Of a stretch of 64,000 nt of DNA, positions 1-12,076 are shown in pieces (the stretch's first letter is position 1; each line of letters begins with the position of its first letter). Both the position numbers and the translations under genes were made by a program. The stretch comes from Mycoemilia scoparia (lineage: Eukaryota; Kickxellomycota; Kickxellomycetes; Kickxellales; Kickxellaceae), in NCBI GenBank assembly GCA_027575805.1, contig JANBPU010000025.1, positions 1 through 64,000 on the forward strand, written 5' to 3'. The notes beneath the pieces are model-generated. The model searched no databases, was not told where the DNA came from, and saw only the letters and a list, made by a program, of their open reading frames with translations.

Positions 1-1353
1 AGGTTAGTCGCACAAGGTTACAACCAGAGGGAAGGAATCGATTATACAGACACTTACTCACCAACCATAGCCGCATCCACACTGAGAACCCTCATCGCTG
101 TTGCTAACACCAAAGACTGGCCAATTCACCAACTCGATGTATCAGGCGCTTATTTAAATGGTGTACTGAAGGAAGAGGTATATGTGAAACAACCACCAGG
201 CTTTATAGTAAAAGGTAGCGAGGAGAAAGTTTACCGTCTCCACAAAGCCCTCTATGGATTAAAGCAATCAGGCCGAACATGGTATGAAACTATGAAATCA
301 AAACTCATAGAATTAAGATACCATGCCAGCGAATATGACCAATGCCTCTTCATTAGACAAGAAGGTAATGATACAACATACCTATCACTATATGTTGACG
401 ACATTGTAATTACGGCCAACAACATTGAGGTCCTGGAAAGGGCAAAATCGGAACTAAAATCATCATATAAGATGACCGATGATGGCGAGCTCCATTATTG
501 CCTAGGCATGGAATTCCAACGCAACTACGAAGAGGGGAGCATAATTATAAAACAAGAAAAATATACAAAAGAAATAATAAAAGATGCAAAGATGGAAGAC
601 GCTGCTCCAAAACATATACCAGCAGCTGTTGACGTTAAACTTACCAATGACGACCAATCAGGTGAACTATTGGACAATAATACCCAATATCTGAGCTTGT
701 TGGGCAAACTCCAATACCTCGCATGCTGCACTCGCCCTGATATCGCATATGCCGTCAACGTCTGCGCTAGATACAGCCAATCCCCAAGAACTGGACATCT
801 AACTGCACTAAAACATATAATCAAATACTTAAAATATACTCCTAACCTAGGATTAGTATATACACGCACCAACAATAATTACCTAACCACGTACTCAGAT
901 GCCGACTATGCTGGCGAAGAACACTCTGCCAAATCCACTACTGGCATTTCCACCTTCTATTCCAATTGCCTGATTAATTGGAAATCAAATCGCCAGGAAA
1001 CAGTCGCACTATCTACAGCAGAAGCAGAAATAATCGCAGCGTCAGAAACAGCAAGAGAAGTGATACATAACAAACACATCTTGGAAGAACTTACCTCCAA
1101 TATACCGATCATACCATTCTACATGGATAACCAAGCAGCGATCTGCATAGCAAAGGAAGATCGCATCAAACCAAGAACTAAACATATCAATGTAAAAGAC
1201 AAATATGTAAAAGAACTACATCGTAATGGCATCATTGATATCCAACATTGCCCTACTAAAGACATGATCGCAGATATACTTACCAAACCACTATCCCGCC
1301 ATACATTTGGATATCTAAGGGACAAACTCCTAGGCTTACCCCCAAAAGCATAA
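1..1353 (+). mobile_element. Ty1/copia retrotransposon pol, 3' part (reverse transcriptase and RNase H)
   Basis: An open frame runs from the window edge (frame 1) to a TAA at 1351-1353, so the 5' part of the polyprotein lies outside the window. It encodes the copia reverse transcriptase: a start resembling LDVxxAFLNG (here LDVSGAYLNG), the PPGF block, the LYGLKQS block and the catalytic LYVDDI (YVDD box) near 392-410. The connection segment follows (LGKLQYLACCTRPDIAYAV), then RNase H with SDADYAG, DNQAA and TKHI blocks. No stop or frameshift breaks the visible frame, so the copy may be young. It ends seven bases before the LTR. The order RT then RNase H at the 3' end, next to the LTR, is the copia arrangement with integrase upstream. 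Confidence 0.93.
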
Positions 1354-1359
1354 GGGGAG

Positions 1360-1614
1360 TGTTGGATGTTATGCCCCCAGGGGTCCACCATAGGGGAGAC
1401 ATGGGTGATCTACCCCGAATCCCAATATGGCACAGCCACTAATAACGCCATTGTTATTAGAGGCGTTCCTATATGTTTTGGTATAAACAAATGAGTCAAC
1501 ATAGTTATCTTAGTTTACATACATTAGTTTTACTTACCTTTTTTCATATATACCCATGGGCGTCCACCCAGGGAAATAAAATTTTATCTCCATTCTACAG
1601 TAGCTACCCAACTA
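1360..1614 (+). repeat. probable 3' LTR of the copia element
   Basis: A purine-rich tract (AAAAGCATAAGGGGAG) directly precedes TGTTGGATG, the usual copia polypurine tract and LTR start. The right edge is uncertain: I place it at CCCAACTA (1607-1614), an imperfect mirror of the TGTTGG start. The LTR holds an 8-bp perfect inverted repeat around a 6-base loop at 1439-1460 (CTAATAAC / GTTATTAG) and a TATA-like GTATAAAC just after it. The 5' LTR is outside the window, so the boundary cannot be checked by comparison. Confidence 0.6.
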
Positions 1615-1867
1615 CTAAGCTCAAAACACACACACCTGTGATTCCACTCACATCCAATGAGACTGGGCTGTGTATTTTTCAAACATCAACCAAACTTGCG
1701 TGAATATATTTTTAGATCGAATAATTTATAGCTACAAGCTGGGTACCTGTTTTATAGCTACAACTGCTGGCATATTGGTAATATTTGTGCATTTTGGCCT
1801 GGTGGAGCTGACCCCCCTCAAAAATATTACACCGAGCAGACAGGAGCCATAGAGAAAAAGGCCTCAA

Positions 1868-1985
1868 TATGGGTAATAATTTTTGAAGGGTGAAAGTTCA
1901 CTAGTAAAACTGGACACCCATTTGGCTGTGATTCCCCTATAATCACTGGTCCCCAAAATTCACCCTTCAAAAATTATTGCCCATA
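1868..1985 (+). mobile_element. MITE, family M, copy 1
   Basis: About 118 bp with near-perfect terminal inverted repeats: TATGGGTAATAATTTTTGAA at the left and the complement (TTCAAAAATTATTGCCCATA) at the right, followed inward by GGGTGAA / TTCACCC. The core has the family's GGCTGTGATT and CTATAATCA blocks. No coding capacity. Flanking TA on both sides suggests a TA target duplication as in Tc1/mariner-type elements. Confidence 0.85.
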
Positions 1986-1995
1986 TTTTTGAAAA

Positions 1996-2300
1996 TTGTA
2001 TTTGGTTGATTTTCATTACTGGACAGTCACAGAATGGCTGTTGGTGGGTCCCAGCAAAATATGCCATAATTTGGAAAAATAAATTATGAAAATTGCCAAG
2101 GTTCTGATGTAAGTTAAGGATACAAGTATATATTGTTATTATTGACTGTGCTATTGTTATTGTGATTTGATTCCTACTAACTTTAAATTATCATTATTTC
2201 TTCAGCTTGTGTATGTATGTATATATGTACTTTTTTAATGTTTTTTGATAATAATTTTTTGGGGCCATTTATGCCTAACAACTTTTGAACTAAAGCCATG
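1996..2300 (+). repeat. dispersed repeat, family R, copy 1
   Basis: About 300 bp, AT-rich, matching four other stretches here. Shared blocks in order: a 5' hairpin (CAGAATGGCTG within a CCACAG-like inverted repeat), GGGTCCCAGCAAAATAT, GGTTCTGATGT, TTGTGATTTGATT, TACTAACT, TTTTTGGGG, and a 3' end reading AACTTTTGAACTAAAGCCAT. No open frame. It directly follows a family M element. Class unknown: SINE, solo LTR or LINE tail. Confidence 0.75.
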
Positions 2301-2799
2301 TAACACATCTTATATCGCCCTTGAAGTTGTCTATACCTTATTTGAATGCAGACAATAAGACCAGGATGTTTTGCTATTCGACATCCTCTATTCTTTATTC
2401 TCACCCATTGGCTATCTAAGGCTCAACCACAATGTTAATAAATAGCATGAATTCATATATTGCTGCTCAAGAAGAACACAATATCCGCGTGGTTTATTAC
2501 CCTGCCAACTCTCAACCCAGTTCCAGAACTATAAACAATCAGCTTTGAGGGCGCTGTGCAAAAGTGATCTGCTGGCACACATACACACATGCATCGGATC
2601 ACCCAAACGTCACATAATAATGCAAGACTCTGTGCTTTTGTGCTTGACTAAAGTTTAAAAGGTACTAAATTTATATCCCATGACACCATTGTACAGGTCG
2701 TCTAAGATGTAAAAGTACTGCTCCTTCATTCATAGAATAGCGAGTGATATGGTGCAGCAATAGACACTACCAAAGAAAGAATGCGGCCATGTATGCCCC

Positions 2800-2905
2800 T
2801 ATGGATCATATTTTTGAAGGGTGACTCTATTCGATAATCAACTGTGATTGCGCCTATAATTGGTGGCAGCCACCAAGAGGAACCCTTCAAAAATAATCAC
2901 CCATA
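2800..2905 (+). mobile_element. MITE, family M, copy 2
   Basis: Left end TATGGATCATATTTTTGAAG, right end CTTCAAAAATAATCACCCATA. About 106 bp, with the family core CTGTGATTGCGCCTATAAT. TA flanks both sides. Ends diverge slightly from each other, consistent with an old, immobile copy. Confidence 0.82.
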
Positions 2906-3315
2906 TAGAGAGAGAGGATTCCTGTCAGCATGAATAGTAAAAAGACTTGTAGCACTGACTAGATGATCTCAGGCCTTAGGAATTCATTGATGAACGGGCC
3001 AATTCCCAAAAATACATAATGCGGTAAAGTAAAACTCAGACCACAATGCTGAATTCCCCCAAACTTCAGAAAAACATTCCAAATACCTGCCAGTACGACT
3101 TCATAATAAAGTGAGTTGATTATTTATACAAATTTCAGATCAAAAATAAGTTATGAACATGCCTTTTAAATGTTGCGTCTGTATGGAAGACTGTTGGTGT
3201 ATATATGTGTGTGTATGTGTAGTGTGGGGTGGGTGTATATGGATGGGCGGGTATGTAGGTCTATAACTAAGGATTAATGGCCTATTGATGCTGTGTTGTG
3301 GCTGCTGCTGTTGAC

Positions 3316-6300
3316 CTACTGGGTTGTGCATTCGCCATTGTCTCGCTTGCGACTGACAAATATCTCATCAATCTTTGCCGTGTTTGGCTTAAATCTCTTG
3401 CTGTTTTGTGAAGAAGAGTTGCCATCAGAAGCGGAGCTCGGGGTCGAGCCATTCGATCGGCCCATGTTTTCGTTGCTGGCTTGGGTCATGTTTTGCTGCA
3501 GCAATTTGGCTCGCGCTTCCCTGTTCATTGATTTTGTCCCAAGGAGATCTTCCAGCATCCTTTGGCTAGGCGATGCCGAAGTATGCGAGGGATATGCAGC
3601 AGAGTACCTTGGCACATGTGGTTCGTTTGGGTTTTCATCTTTGCCGGGCTCATTGGACTTAGTGTTGTTAGTGCGACTACTTTCAGTGTTGCTGTTCATC
3701 ATGAATGATAGGCTCATGGCTCTTTGTCGAGTAGTATCGTCTTGGTTCCTGTCCTCAGTGCTGCTGGGGCTCCGCTCACCTGGCGGCTGTGGGACAACGC
3801 CATGGCCATGCAATTCCTGGGCGTGGCCCTGCTTTAGAGCAGCTGCTCGGTGAATCGACATTCCTCTGTAACTATTGGGGGTTGGCGATGTGGCAAATGT
3901 CTCGTTGTTGTTATTGCTGCTACTGGTGCTGCTGCCTCTACTATTGTCCCTGTATACCGGCTTGGATGTAATTGCAGCGGCAGAAGTTATGGGAATTCCA
4001 GAAATAGGACTGCCACCACTCGTCACCCCATTATTGGTGGACTTGCTCGGCGACTTTGATATTTCTGGGCGATAGTGGTGATGATCTTTTCGTAGTTTTG
4101 ATTGTAGTTCACCCAACTCATACTTTAGACCCACCAGTTCGGCTCCAGCCTTACGTAGTTGGTCCTCCCTACTAGACAGCTCACGCTCTAGTTCTCGCAT
4201 CCTCGCCATATCATTGATGCGCAACATTGTCACAGTGCGCAATTCACTGCTGACACGCTCAACCTCTATGCCAGCCTGCTTGAATTGCATTCTGAGCGCG
4301 TCCAGGGTTGCGCTTGAGCTGCCTGATTCGTCTGACCCACTTCCGCCATTGGGTGGTACAGGGATATTGCCGAATGGAGGTGACCCTGCTGCTCCATTAG
4401 TATTGCTATCGGACTTTTCTAGCCAGCGCAACATTGTCTCTCTCTCGCCTTCCAGATTTCCCAGAGCAGCTTCCAGCCTTTTCATACGGGCCTCTGAGCC
4501 TGATCCAGCAGCCAAATGGGATAGACGCGCAACCTGTTGACGCATCCTATTCTGCTGGTTTTTGGCTCTTGAGAAGGCTTTTTGCAACCCAGCGTTTTCC
4601 CGGGCCAGCTTCTTTTGCTGATCCTCGGCTAATCTTCGCTTACCATCAAGCTCACCCAGCAAACTGGTGCCCTTTCTGACAGATTCTTCGTCGACATTGG
4701 CAGACTCGACATTATCCTTTGAGGATTCATACTCCTCAAGCCTCTGCTTTGTCTCTGACAGGATGTCTTGCAATGTATCGTAGCTTTCCTTTAGAGCTTC
4801 GAGCTGTTCCTCACATTCAGCATAGTGTGTCCGCATGGGCTCCCATTGGTCAGCGATTTCTTGTTTAATATTCTCGTATTGTTCACGGAATCCACTGCAT
4901 TGCCTTTCAGTAGCACGCATCTCTCTGATTAGCTCGTGCTGTCGTTCGTTTGCCTGCTGAAGAGCATCCTGTAGGCTCTTTATCTCATATTGTGCCTTTT
5001 CCAGATCGGTCTCATACTGGCCGTGGCTGCTCTTTTTGTTGTTCTTGCGTTCCATCTCATCGCGCAATCTCTGACGAGCACGTTCTGCCTGAATATGCGC
5101 CAATGCTGTCTCCGAGTCTTCGGCTCTTTGTTTCTCACGGTCCAATTCTGACTGCAGCTTGGTTACATTCTTTTCCAAATCGCGTAAATGTCTCTGGCTC
5201 TGATCCAGGCTATGCGATAAAGTAGCACATTCGGATTTGATATCATCTCTTTCTATGGTGGCTTGGTCGCACTGGTGTTGGAGCAACTCTATTTGAGTTT
5301 CCAAGGGTGCGACATACTGTCTATGCCACTTCGCTTTATACTTGGAAATCGCCTCATCCTCATCATCAGACCCAGCAGCGCCATTATTAGCAACATCTGT
5401 AGAAGTTTCTTCTGCCCGCTGCTTGTCTCTCGGAAATTCCATATGGGCCATTGACTTTCTTGATCGCAGGGGGGCAATGCTGCGTCGTCGATCCATCAGC
5501 AGCATCTGTTTTCGGCGACTTTCTGCTTCCATATCATCCGTGCCTGTTTTGCTGTTATCATAATCATCATCATCATCATCATCACCACCACCGCCGCCGC
5601 CTTGGCTGCTGTCGTTATCCTGTTCAGACTCGTTTTCTGTGCCATATCCAGGTTTCCGCTTTCTTTTTGCCTTGGCTGAAGCCTTTTCATAATCGTGCTT
5701 TAGGCTGTTGTAGGACTCCTGCAGTTCTAGGTTAGTTTTCAATAGCTCCTGGCCAATTGTAGCCGCCTTTATGAGATCTAAGGAACAATTTGAAATGAAA
5801 ATATGTACATGAATATGCTGTCGAGTCATCATAGTTCAGTCCAAATGCTTTTGAACCTTAATCTCAATATGCTCCTCCGTGAATGAGTAATAGAGCGTAT
5901 AATCATAACACTACTGCACCCAGGTCCAAATACAATAATGGCAGCACTTACTATATTCTTTTTCTTTGATTAGCCCGTATGCTTCACGCAGCCGCTCCCG
6001 GAGAGTCTGTTCGTCTAGTCTCTGTAGCGCAGGAGTGGAATATGTCCACGGCGATGCATACCCTACACTACTGTTGACAGCGCTGTGTGGTGTTTGTCCG
6101 AGAAGACCAGGACTGGACTTTATATTTTCCAGCTTTACTCGCACAGGCGTTGAGGGCTGGCTGCGCTGCATCGACTGATCAGTGTTCTCTTGCTTCCCCT
6201 GAGGCTGGTGTTGGTAGCGTGGTTGCTGTGTCTCTGCCTTGATATAGGCCGTTGAATTTGGAGACCCCGCAGTGCTAATTGAATCGCTATCCTTTGGAGC

Positions 6301-6399
6301 TTCTGGTGGTGTTGCTATTAAAGGCGACTTGTGCTTTCTTATTGGGGAAAGTTTCTGACTATCTGGAGTTTCGGGCATACCAATTAAACTTGCATTCAC
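3316..6399 (-). CDS. Coiled-coil dynein-adaptor-like protein with BICD/Spindly-type CC1 box
   Basis: Two exons, 6399-5952 and 5777-3316, joined by an intron with GTAAGT donor and TTCCTTAG acceptor; the phase fits and gives 969 residues. The junction rebuilds NLIKAATIGQELLKTNLELQ (about residues 150-169). This has the A-A-x-x-G core and following LL of the CC1 box by which BICD and Spindly adaptors bind the dynein light intermediate chain. Then come an Asp run, long heptad coiled coil (about 310-560) with a SLLGEL stretch near 520 that loosely resembles the Spindly motif for dynactin, and a Ser/Thr/Asn-rich tail ending CTTQ. The N-terminal 150 residues look disordered. Inferred role: cargo adaptor for cytoplasmic dynein. 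The start at 6399 is the first ATG in frame; an upstream exon is possible. Alternative: another coiled-coil scaffold. Confidence 0.7.
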
Positions 6400-8359
6400 A
6401 AAGTAGAAGTAATGAATTTATAGAAAAATACAAGATAGCTGCAAAGAAGCGTTTTTTTTGGAAGCTGGCTGCAGACTACAAAGAGAACGATGCCTCTTGA
6501 GTGGTATATATAACAAAAAGAATCACAGGATGGAAAATAAGAATCAAAGTATAATTATATCTGTTGAGCTCTCAATGAACGAAAGTTGACAGTTTATTAA
6601 AATGGGGCTTCTTGTATCTCACTCTCTGGGTTATTTTCGGTGGTGGATTAGCTACTCTGATGGAACAAGCAATGATTCTATGCCTTTTCTATAGATGAAG
6701 GCTCACAACAGAGAAACCAATGGCAGACTTGAAAGAAAACTTGAATATGCAATGACTAATAGGTGCTGGTGATGATGGTGTGGGAGCACCGCTATAAGGA
6801 TAATTTGGCTGTTGAATCCATATTATTTTATAGTGTGAATGTGGCAAATCCTCTAATTGTAAAGGCTAAACATGTCGGTTTAGTTCAAACAATCGCGGCC
6901 CATATACGGATCCGAGACTGTATGATCAGTAAGCTCAGAACCCACATCACTTTGGATTTGCTGGATCCCAGATGACCCTCTGCACCTCATTTGTGAGTGT
7001 ATTGCTAAAAAATAAACAACCATCATAAGCCTCTCCCATTTAATGTTCTAAAATAATATATGTAGCGAGTCAGGTGTCAAAAATGGTATGCAATGTAGAG
7101 ATGTTGGAGAAAAGCGCCCCCAGACAGCCAACCACCTCATGGCTGCTCGTAGCATATTTCACTAATCCCATCGATAGTCCTGATTCACAAAGCTAGCTTT
7201 TAGCAAACAACACAAGTGTAAAAACAATAACAGGCATAGTCATGGATGATAAATACAAGGAGAATACAAAAAACTGATGCTCTACAGGCATCAAAAACGG
7301 TCGATTCCAAGGAATTCAGTACGAACCTAGGGGCAAACTCCGATGGTACAGCACAGGCCTATAGTGTTCGCCTAGATTTATTGGAATGGCAGTAGAGAGT
7401 CATAGTTTTATTAGCGACGAAGCCGCATCAACACCAAAAGATATTCCTACAAGCACCAAAAGCCATTACAATATAACGCAAGCAGATATTTCAGGTCCGA
7501 CTCCAATGATTCATTGCCCGAATATGTTTATTATATGTGTTTTTTGAATTTAACTAGCTTTTGAACATTTCAGCAGCAGCCGATTTTTCTAATCCTGCTT
7601 TTGGACTCAGATCTCGTTGTTGGTGGTGGTGGTAAAAACTATTGTTTTGATATGCACAAACCAATTTGAATGACCACCATTTTGTATTGTTTGGCCACGC
7701 ATTTATATTTACGTTGACATGGAACAATACATTATCCGCTTTATACGATATAGAGTGGAAATGTATAAAAAGGTCACAGATTTAGGGTTAAAGTATAGCG
7801 GGACAAACGGAGGCTCCGATGGGAGTAGCGTTTGCTGTTCTTAAGAATAAAAGCTATCACAACACACACACACACACGCGCGTCTTTGTGGATTAATCTG
7901 ATTAAAGTCATCCTTCAATTGGAACAATGCATTTTTAAGCAATAAATGCGGCTATAACATGCTTGGCATGTCAATGCCAAGCACTCCTTTTGTTAGCTTC
8001 GCAGATTTTCCCCAATAAAGTAATCATTTATTATGCCACTAATGCTTATGAGGACGATAATTCCAAAAGAAAAGTGGATGAATATGCACCTTTCTAAAGT
8101 AAATCAAATCCATGCTTACCAGATATTCGAAAAATTGACGTGGTGATAGGTGCCAAGGTATATCGCCACGACGCCGCTTGAACACCGACCACCGAGCGGC
8201 TTTGTCAATTAGATTATGTCTGGTGCATAGTTGTATGTTGTATATGGCAAGCTCTCCAACAAAAGGGAACAGTCAGATACCCTCATACATTTTAACTGGG
8301 GTCTTAGGGATGATAGGCTGGTATCAAAGGGAGTAGACCTTTTAGAGGAGACTCTGCTA

Positions 8360-8463
8360 TATGGGAGATTATTTTTGAAGGGCTAGTCACTCATTTGGCT
8401 GTGATTGCTGCCCCTATAATCATTGGCCACCGAAAGGTACTCTTCAAAAATCATGATACATAT
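8360..8463 (+). mobile_element. MITE, family M, copy 3
   Basis: Left end TATGGGAGATTATTTTTGAA, right end CTTCAAAAATCATGATACATA. Core reads CATTTGGCTGTGATTGC and CCTATAATCA. About 104 bp. It lies immediately upstream of repeat R2, the same order as M1 and R1. Confidence 0.82.
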
Positions 8464-8727
8464 GGTCGAATTTCACTACTGGTCAGCCACAGAATGACTG
8501 TGGGTGAGTCCCAGCAAAATGCCCTATAAATTTGATAAATAGTTTTTAATGATGGCAAAGGTTCTGATGTGTGTAAAGATATATATTGCTATCGTTACTA
8601 TTGGCTGTGTTATTGTGATTGTGATTTGATGATTACTAACTGTTTCTTATTATTATTCCTTTATTTTACTTTTTAATAATGATTTTTGGGGTCTTTTATT
8701 CCCAATAACTTGTGAAATAAAGCCATA
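8464..8727 (+). repeat. dispersed repeat, family R, copy 2
   Basis: Begins TCGAATTTCACTACTGG, carries the hairpin GCCACAGAATGACTGTGGG, GAGTCCCAGCAAAAT, GGTTCTGATGT, TGTGATTTGAT, TACTAACT and TTTTTGGGG, and ends AACTTGTGAAATAAAGCCAT. No coding capacity. The AATAAA near the 3' end could act as a polyadenylation signal. Confidence 0.8.
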
Positions 8728-11700
8728 TTGTAATCATGATAGGCTATAGTTATACGAGAGCTGTTCAGGGAATTCTTATGGATCATCGGAAGTATATGGT
8801 ACTTTTTAGTAAATTGTAAACGAGTGCAGGTGGTTGTAAATACAGCCAACGCCCCCTTGCCATGACTGCTTTGAAATAGGCGAGAAAATTGGTGGGTCCT
8901 TAAATGCTTGATTAACCTCAACCTCCTAACACCATGTTGCATTTCAAAAATTCGCCATAGTTTGGGAAATGTATCATCGCTCGAAAGCGAATGAATGGTG
9001 GTTCTTTGCTCCTTAAGGATGATAAGCAGAACTTCAACAGAATATCTGCTGTTTATACGTGCTGTTGACTGTGTTCAAAGAGAAGCTTGAATGCACATCC
9101 CCGTTTATTTTTAACCAGGACTTTGCTGCATATTCGGTATCAAAGCTATTGTGTAACATTTTTGACAGAATGGTCAAATTCGCTTTGTGTGATAAAACGA
9201 AATGAGGAGCTGGGCTAGAAGTGTCCCTACTTTAAAACCCAGTCACATAAATCTATCCCATCATTCCACAATACCCCGTTTTGTTTGATATAGAATGAAA
9301 TTCTCCCAAATGGCGTAATAATAATGGTTGTAGTGATGTAATATACTTTAATGCGTGTGTGTTAAAATAGGAGAGATGTTAGCTTATAGAATAAAATTTC
9401 GCTTGATGCCGACTTGGTACATTTTGCTTTACCATCATGTGCAGGCATCTTTGTGCAAGAATGTGAGGAGAGATGGTTATCAATAGCCTATAAGATTAAA
9501 TGGCATACAGGAGATAAATGCAGATACATATTAGACAGCATTCACCGATCCATTATACATCATTATCACAGGTTTCTACCATCGTTAAAAATAAACAAAG
9601 ATAAGATCTTGTGTGTGGGATAAATGTACAACCGAATGCTTTTTAGAATTTTGTCTAGCTCATGTGTCATCAAGCTGCAATGAACAATTAAATGTGATGT
9701 CCTTATACCATTATTCCATATTCTACATCTTTATCTGGCATACAATGGTGCGCCGTTGTGGTTTGCTAGTTAGCAAAGGGTTAGGCGGCTTGGTAGAGCA
9801 CATCTAACCCAAGATCCAGCGATAATAGCAACGGTAAAAGTAAGCCTGGTCGCTGATCTGCTCAATCCTTGTGGGCTTAGAAATTTGCGCGCAAGTATGG
9901 GGATGCAGACACACATACAGGGCTGAGCAAAAATTGTGCTGGTGGTAGTGTGAGCATTGTGTATTTATGTCTTTCTAATAATGGAGATCGCCACATCCAT
10001 CTAATAGACTATGACAAATTTCCATTGTGGCCTACATACTTTTGTTCAACACATGGCGAATTTTGTAAATTGTGTAAAAAGTGGCGACGATAGATAATCA
10101 ACATTTGCAACTAAGCTCAGCAGAGATTTATAGCAAAATCTATGCTGTTGACCCGTATATCTCCGTTGTTTTTAGGCAATACCAGTACTAAAACACAAGT
10201 GTAGGGGGGTGTTCTTGTGTCGCCCAGTCCCAACAGCGGTGGTATTGGGAAATTTTGGGATGGTTTGGTGATTAGTATGGGGGGAACCGTATGAGTAAAG
10301 GCAAGAACAGCAAATGTGGTAGAGGCGGATACGCGTATTGGAACAGAAAAATCAGTGAATAGAAGCTCAAGGACCGGAGAATTAGTAAGAGTGCAATATC
10401 AAGGGTGCGGAAATTTTTCAAAGTGAGATATGGCGAACGAAAATGTGCCAAGAGTGGTTTTCTGTATTGAATCGAAAGTTGGAGAAAATTGAGGCTGCAT
10501 CTATGAGTATAGCGCTGCCATATTTGTGCAAGGTCTGGTACAATCAGTATGTGTACGCTTCATAGTCAAAAAAGGCTTTCTAATCTCTGTTATCATGGGT
10601 GCAAAATGCTTGTATAGGCCCTATTTTGGGATATTCTTCCGAAAAGTTATCTCACGCCAAAAATACGAAGAGGGAATCTTTTATCAGGGTGCGGGTTTTT
10701 TCGGAACTAGACTGGATGTGTTTAGAGCTGGTCCACAGGCATTTGCCCACAGAGTAACCCTTTCAGTCGCTGCATACCGCTTGTTTTGCAAAGATCCCAA
10801 TGTCTCTGCTTTTCCAGCCACTGGTATCCTTCGGTTACCAGAGCCGGTTTGGCCGAAGGGAGCATGCAGGACCCGCCGGGCCGTGTGGTATTGCGAACCA
10901 CTGCTTCCATAAGCTGACGATTATGAAGAGACCTCGGTCAGCCATGCTTCCCGTAATGGGCCTTAGCAGAAGCAGTATAAACGACGATGAGGGCTGCCCA
11001 AGAACATCCAGAATTCCCCGGATACATTTTGGTAATTGGGCGGGTTCTCTAAAAAAATCGCTATCGAACTTTGGGCTCAGTGAAAGCAGATGTTAGATGT
11101 GTGCAGAGAGCAGGAAGCCCCTGTGCTCACAGCTTGCACAGACATGTGGATATGACAGCCTGTAAAGGATGCGTTACCACACCCTATTTTTGGGCCTCGT
11201 TTATGGTACCCGTCGGGTAACTTCAGCGGAAATTTTCCATGACACATAAAACTCCATAACCAACGTGTCTGAATGCGAGATGCTGGGGACCGATAATATC
11301 GGTGTTGTTATTAAGATGCTTGAATTGCAGCAGCAGCAACATAGTTAGCACCACAGAATCCAGACTCTGAGTAACGCTGGGCTCCCCTCTCTACAATGCA
11401 CTAGCCAAGAAGAGAAGCAGCCGTTTCTGCTGGCAAGCAAAGGTCTGGCCTGGTGCAATAGGTGTGAGCCCATTGACTAATTTTCCGAACAAATGGATCA
11501 CCTCCAATCGGAGTTTGCCAAAAAGGTTTAGGTGGGGCTGCAGTCAAAATGGCGTAAACTAGCACGCAACACCGATGCATTTGGCTCGCCAGCATAGCTA
11601 GTGCCCACATAGCTTAATTGTCCGCAGGGCCTCGGTTCTTTACATGGGCTGCCTATGCGAGCTTATGTGTTTTGCGAACGGCACGCTACCCGCCAATGGG

Positions 11701-11975
11701 TGGCGCACATACACACACTTGGATGCCTTGCTTATCGAAAGGTGCCTGCGCGCAGTTTGTTGGAGAGGGGAGGTTCTGGTTCCCTCCCACTTTATGTGTT
11801 ATTGATGATAGGTTGGGACAATCACGATCAGGGCAGACCCCATGCATTTGTGCTCTCGTGTTACTACCAGAGTTTCTCTACTATTTTTCTAGTGTGTGCA
11901 CTCCACCCAAAAATACTGTTTTAATAGGAAAACAAATGGCGTTTTCGTTATGCCTGATGTGCGTCTAACCACTTT

Positions 11976-11983
11976 TATAAAAG
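11976..11983 (+). promoter_or_regulatory. TATA box of the Zn2Cys6-PAS gene
   Basis: TATAAAAG, 94 bases before the start codon at 12077. The position and exact consensus make it the likely core promoter. Confidence 0.5.
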
Positions 11984-12076
11984 GACTTGCCTGCCTCCAC
12001 TCTGGCTCGTTTTTGATTCTGGCTTATTTTTAATTCATTACATTGCATTCTACTTCTGGCTATATAATTTGCTTCA

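Larger units (their letters stand above)
6400..12076. other. gene-free interval of about 5.7 kb
   Basis: Open frames here are short, lack protein-like composition and show no recognisable motif. It holds MITE M3 (8360), repeat R2 (8464), a CA microsatellite near 7860-7878 and, from about 10.7 to 11.9 kb, sequence that looks richer in G and C. The right end is the promoter of the Zn2Cys6 gene, with a TATA box at 11976. An unrecognised noncoding RNA cannot be excluded. Confidence 0.6.

Noticed and set aside
1996..2100. tRNA-type internal promoter (boxes A and B) in repeat R, which would make it a SINE
   Set aside because: TAGCCACAGAATGG and GGTGGGTCCC only faintly resemble box A and box B and are not kept in all copies.
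3293..3853. 186-codon plus-strand open frame opposite the coiled-coil gene
   Set aside because: It is the antisense shadow of a Ser/Asn-rich coding region; hydrophobic, low-complexity product with no motif.
10526..10912. 128-codon open frame
   Set aside because: Mixed composition, no motif, overlapping frames on both strands of similar length; chance frame likely.
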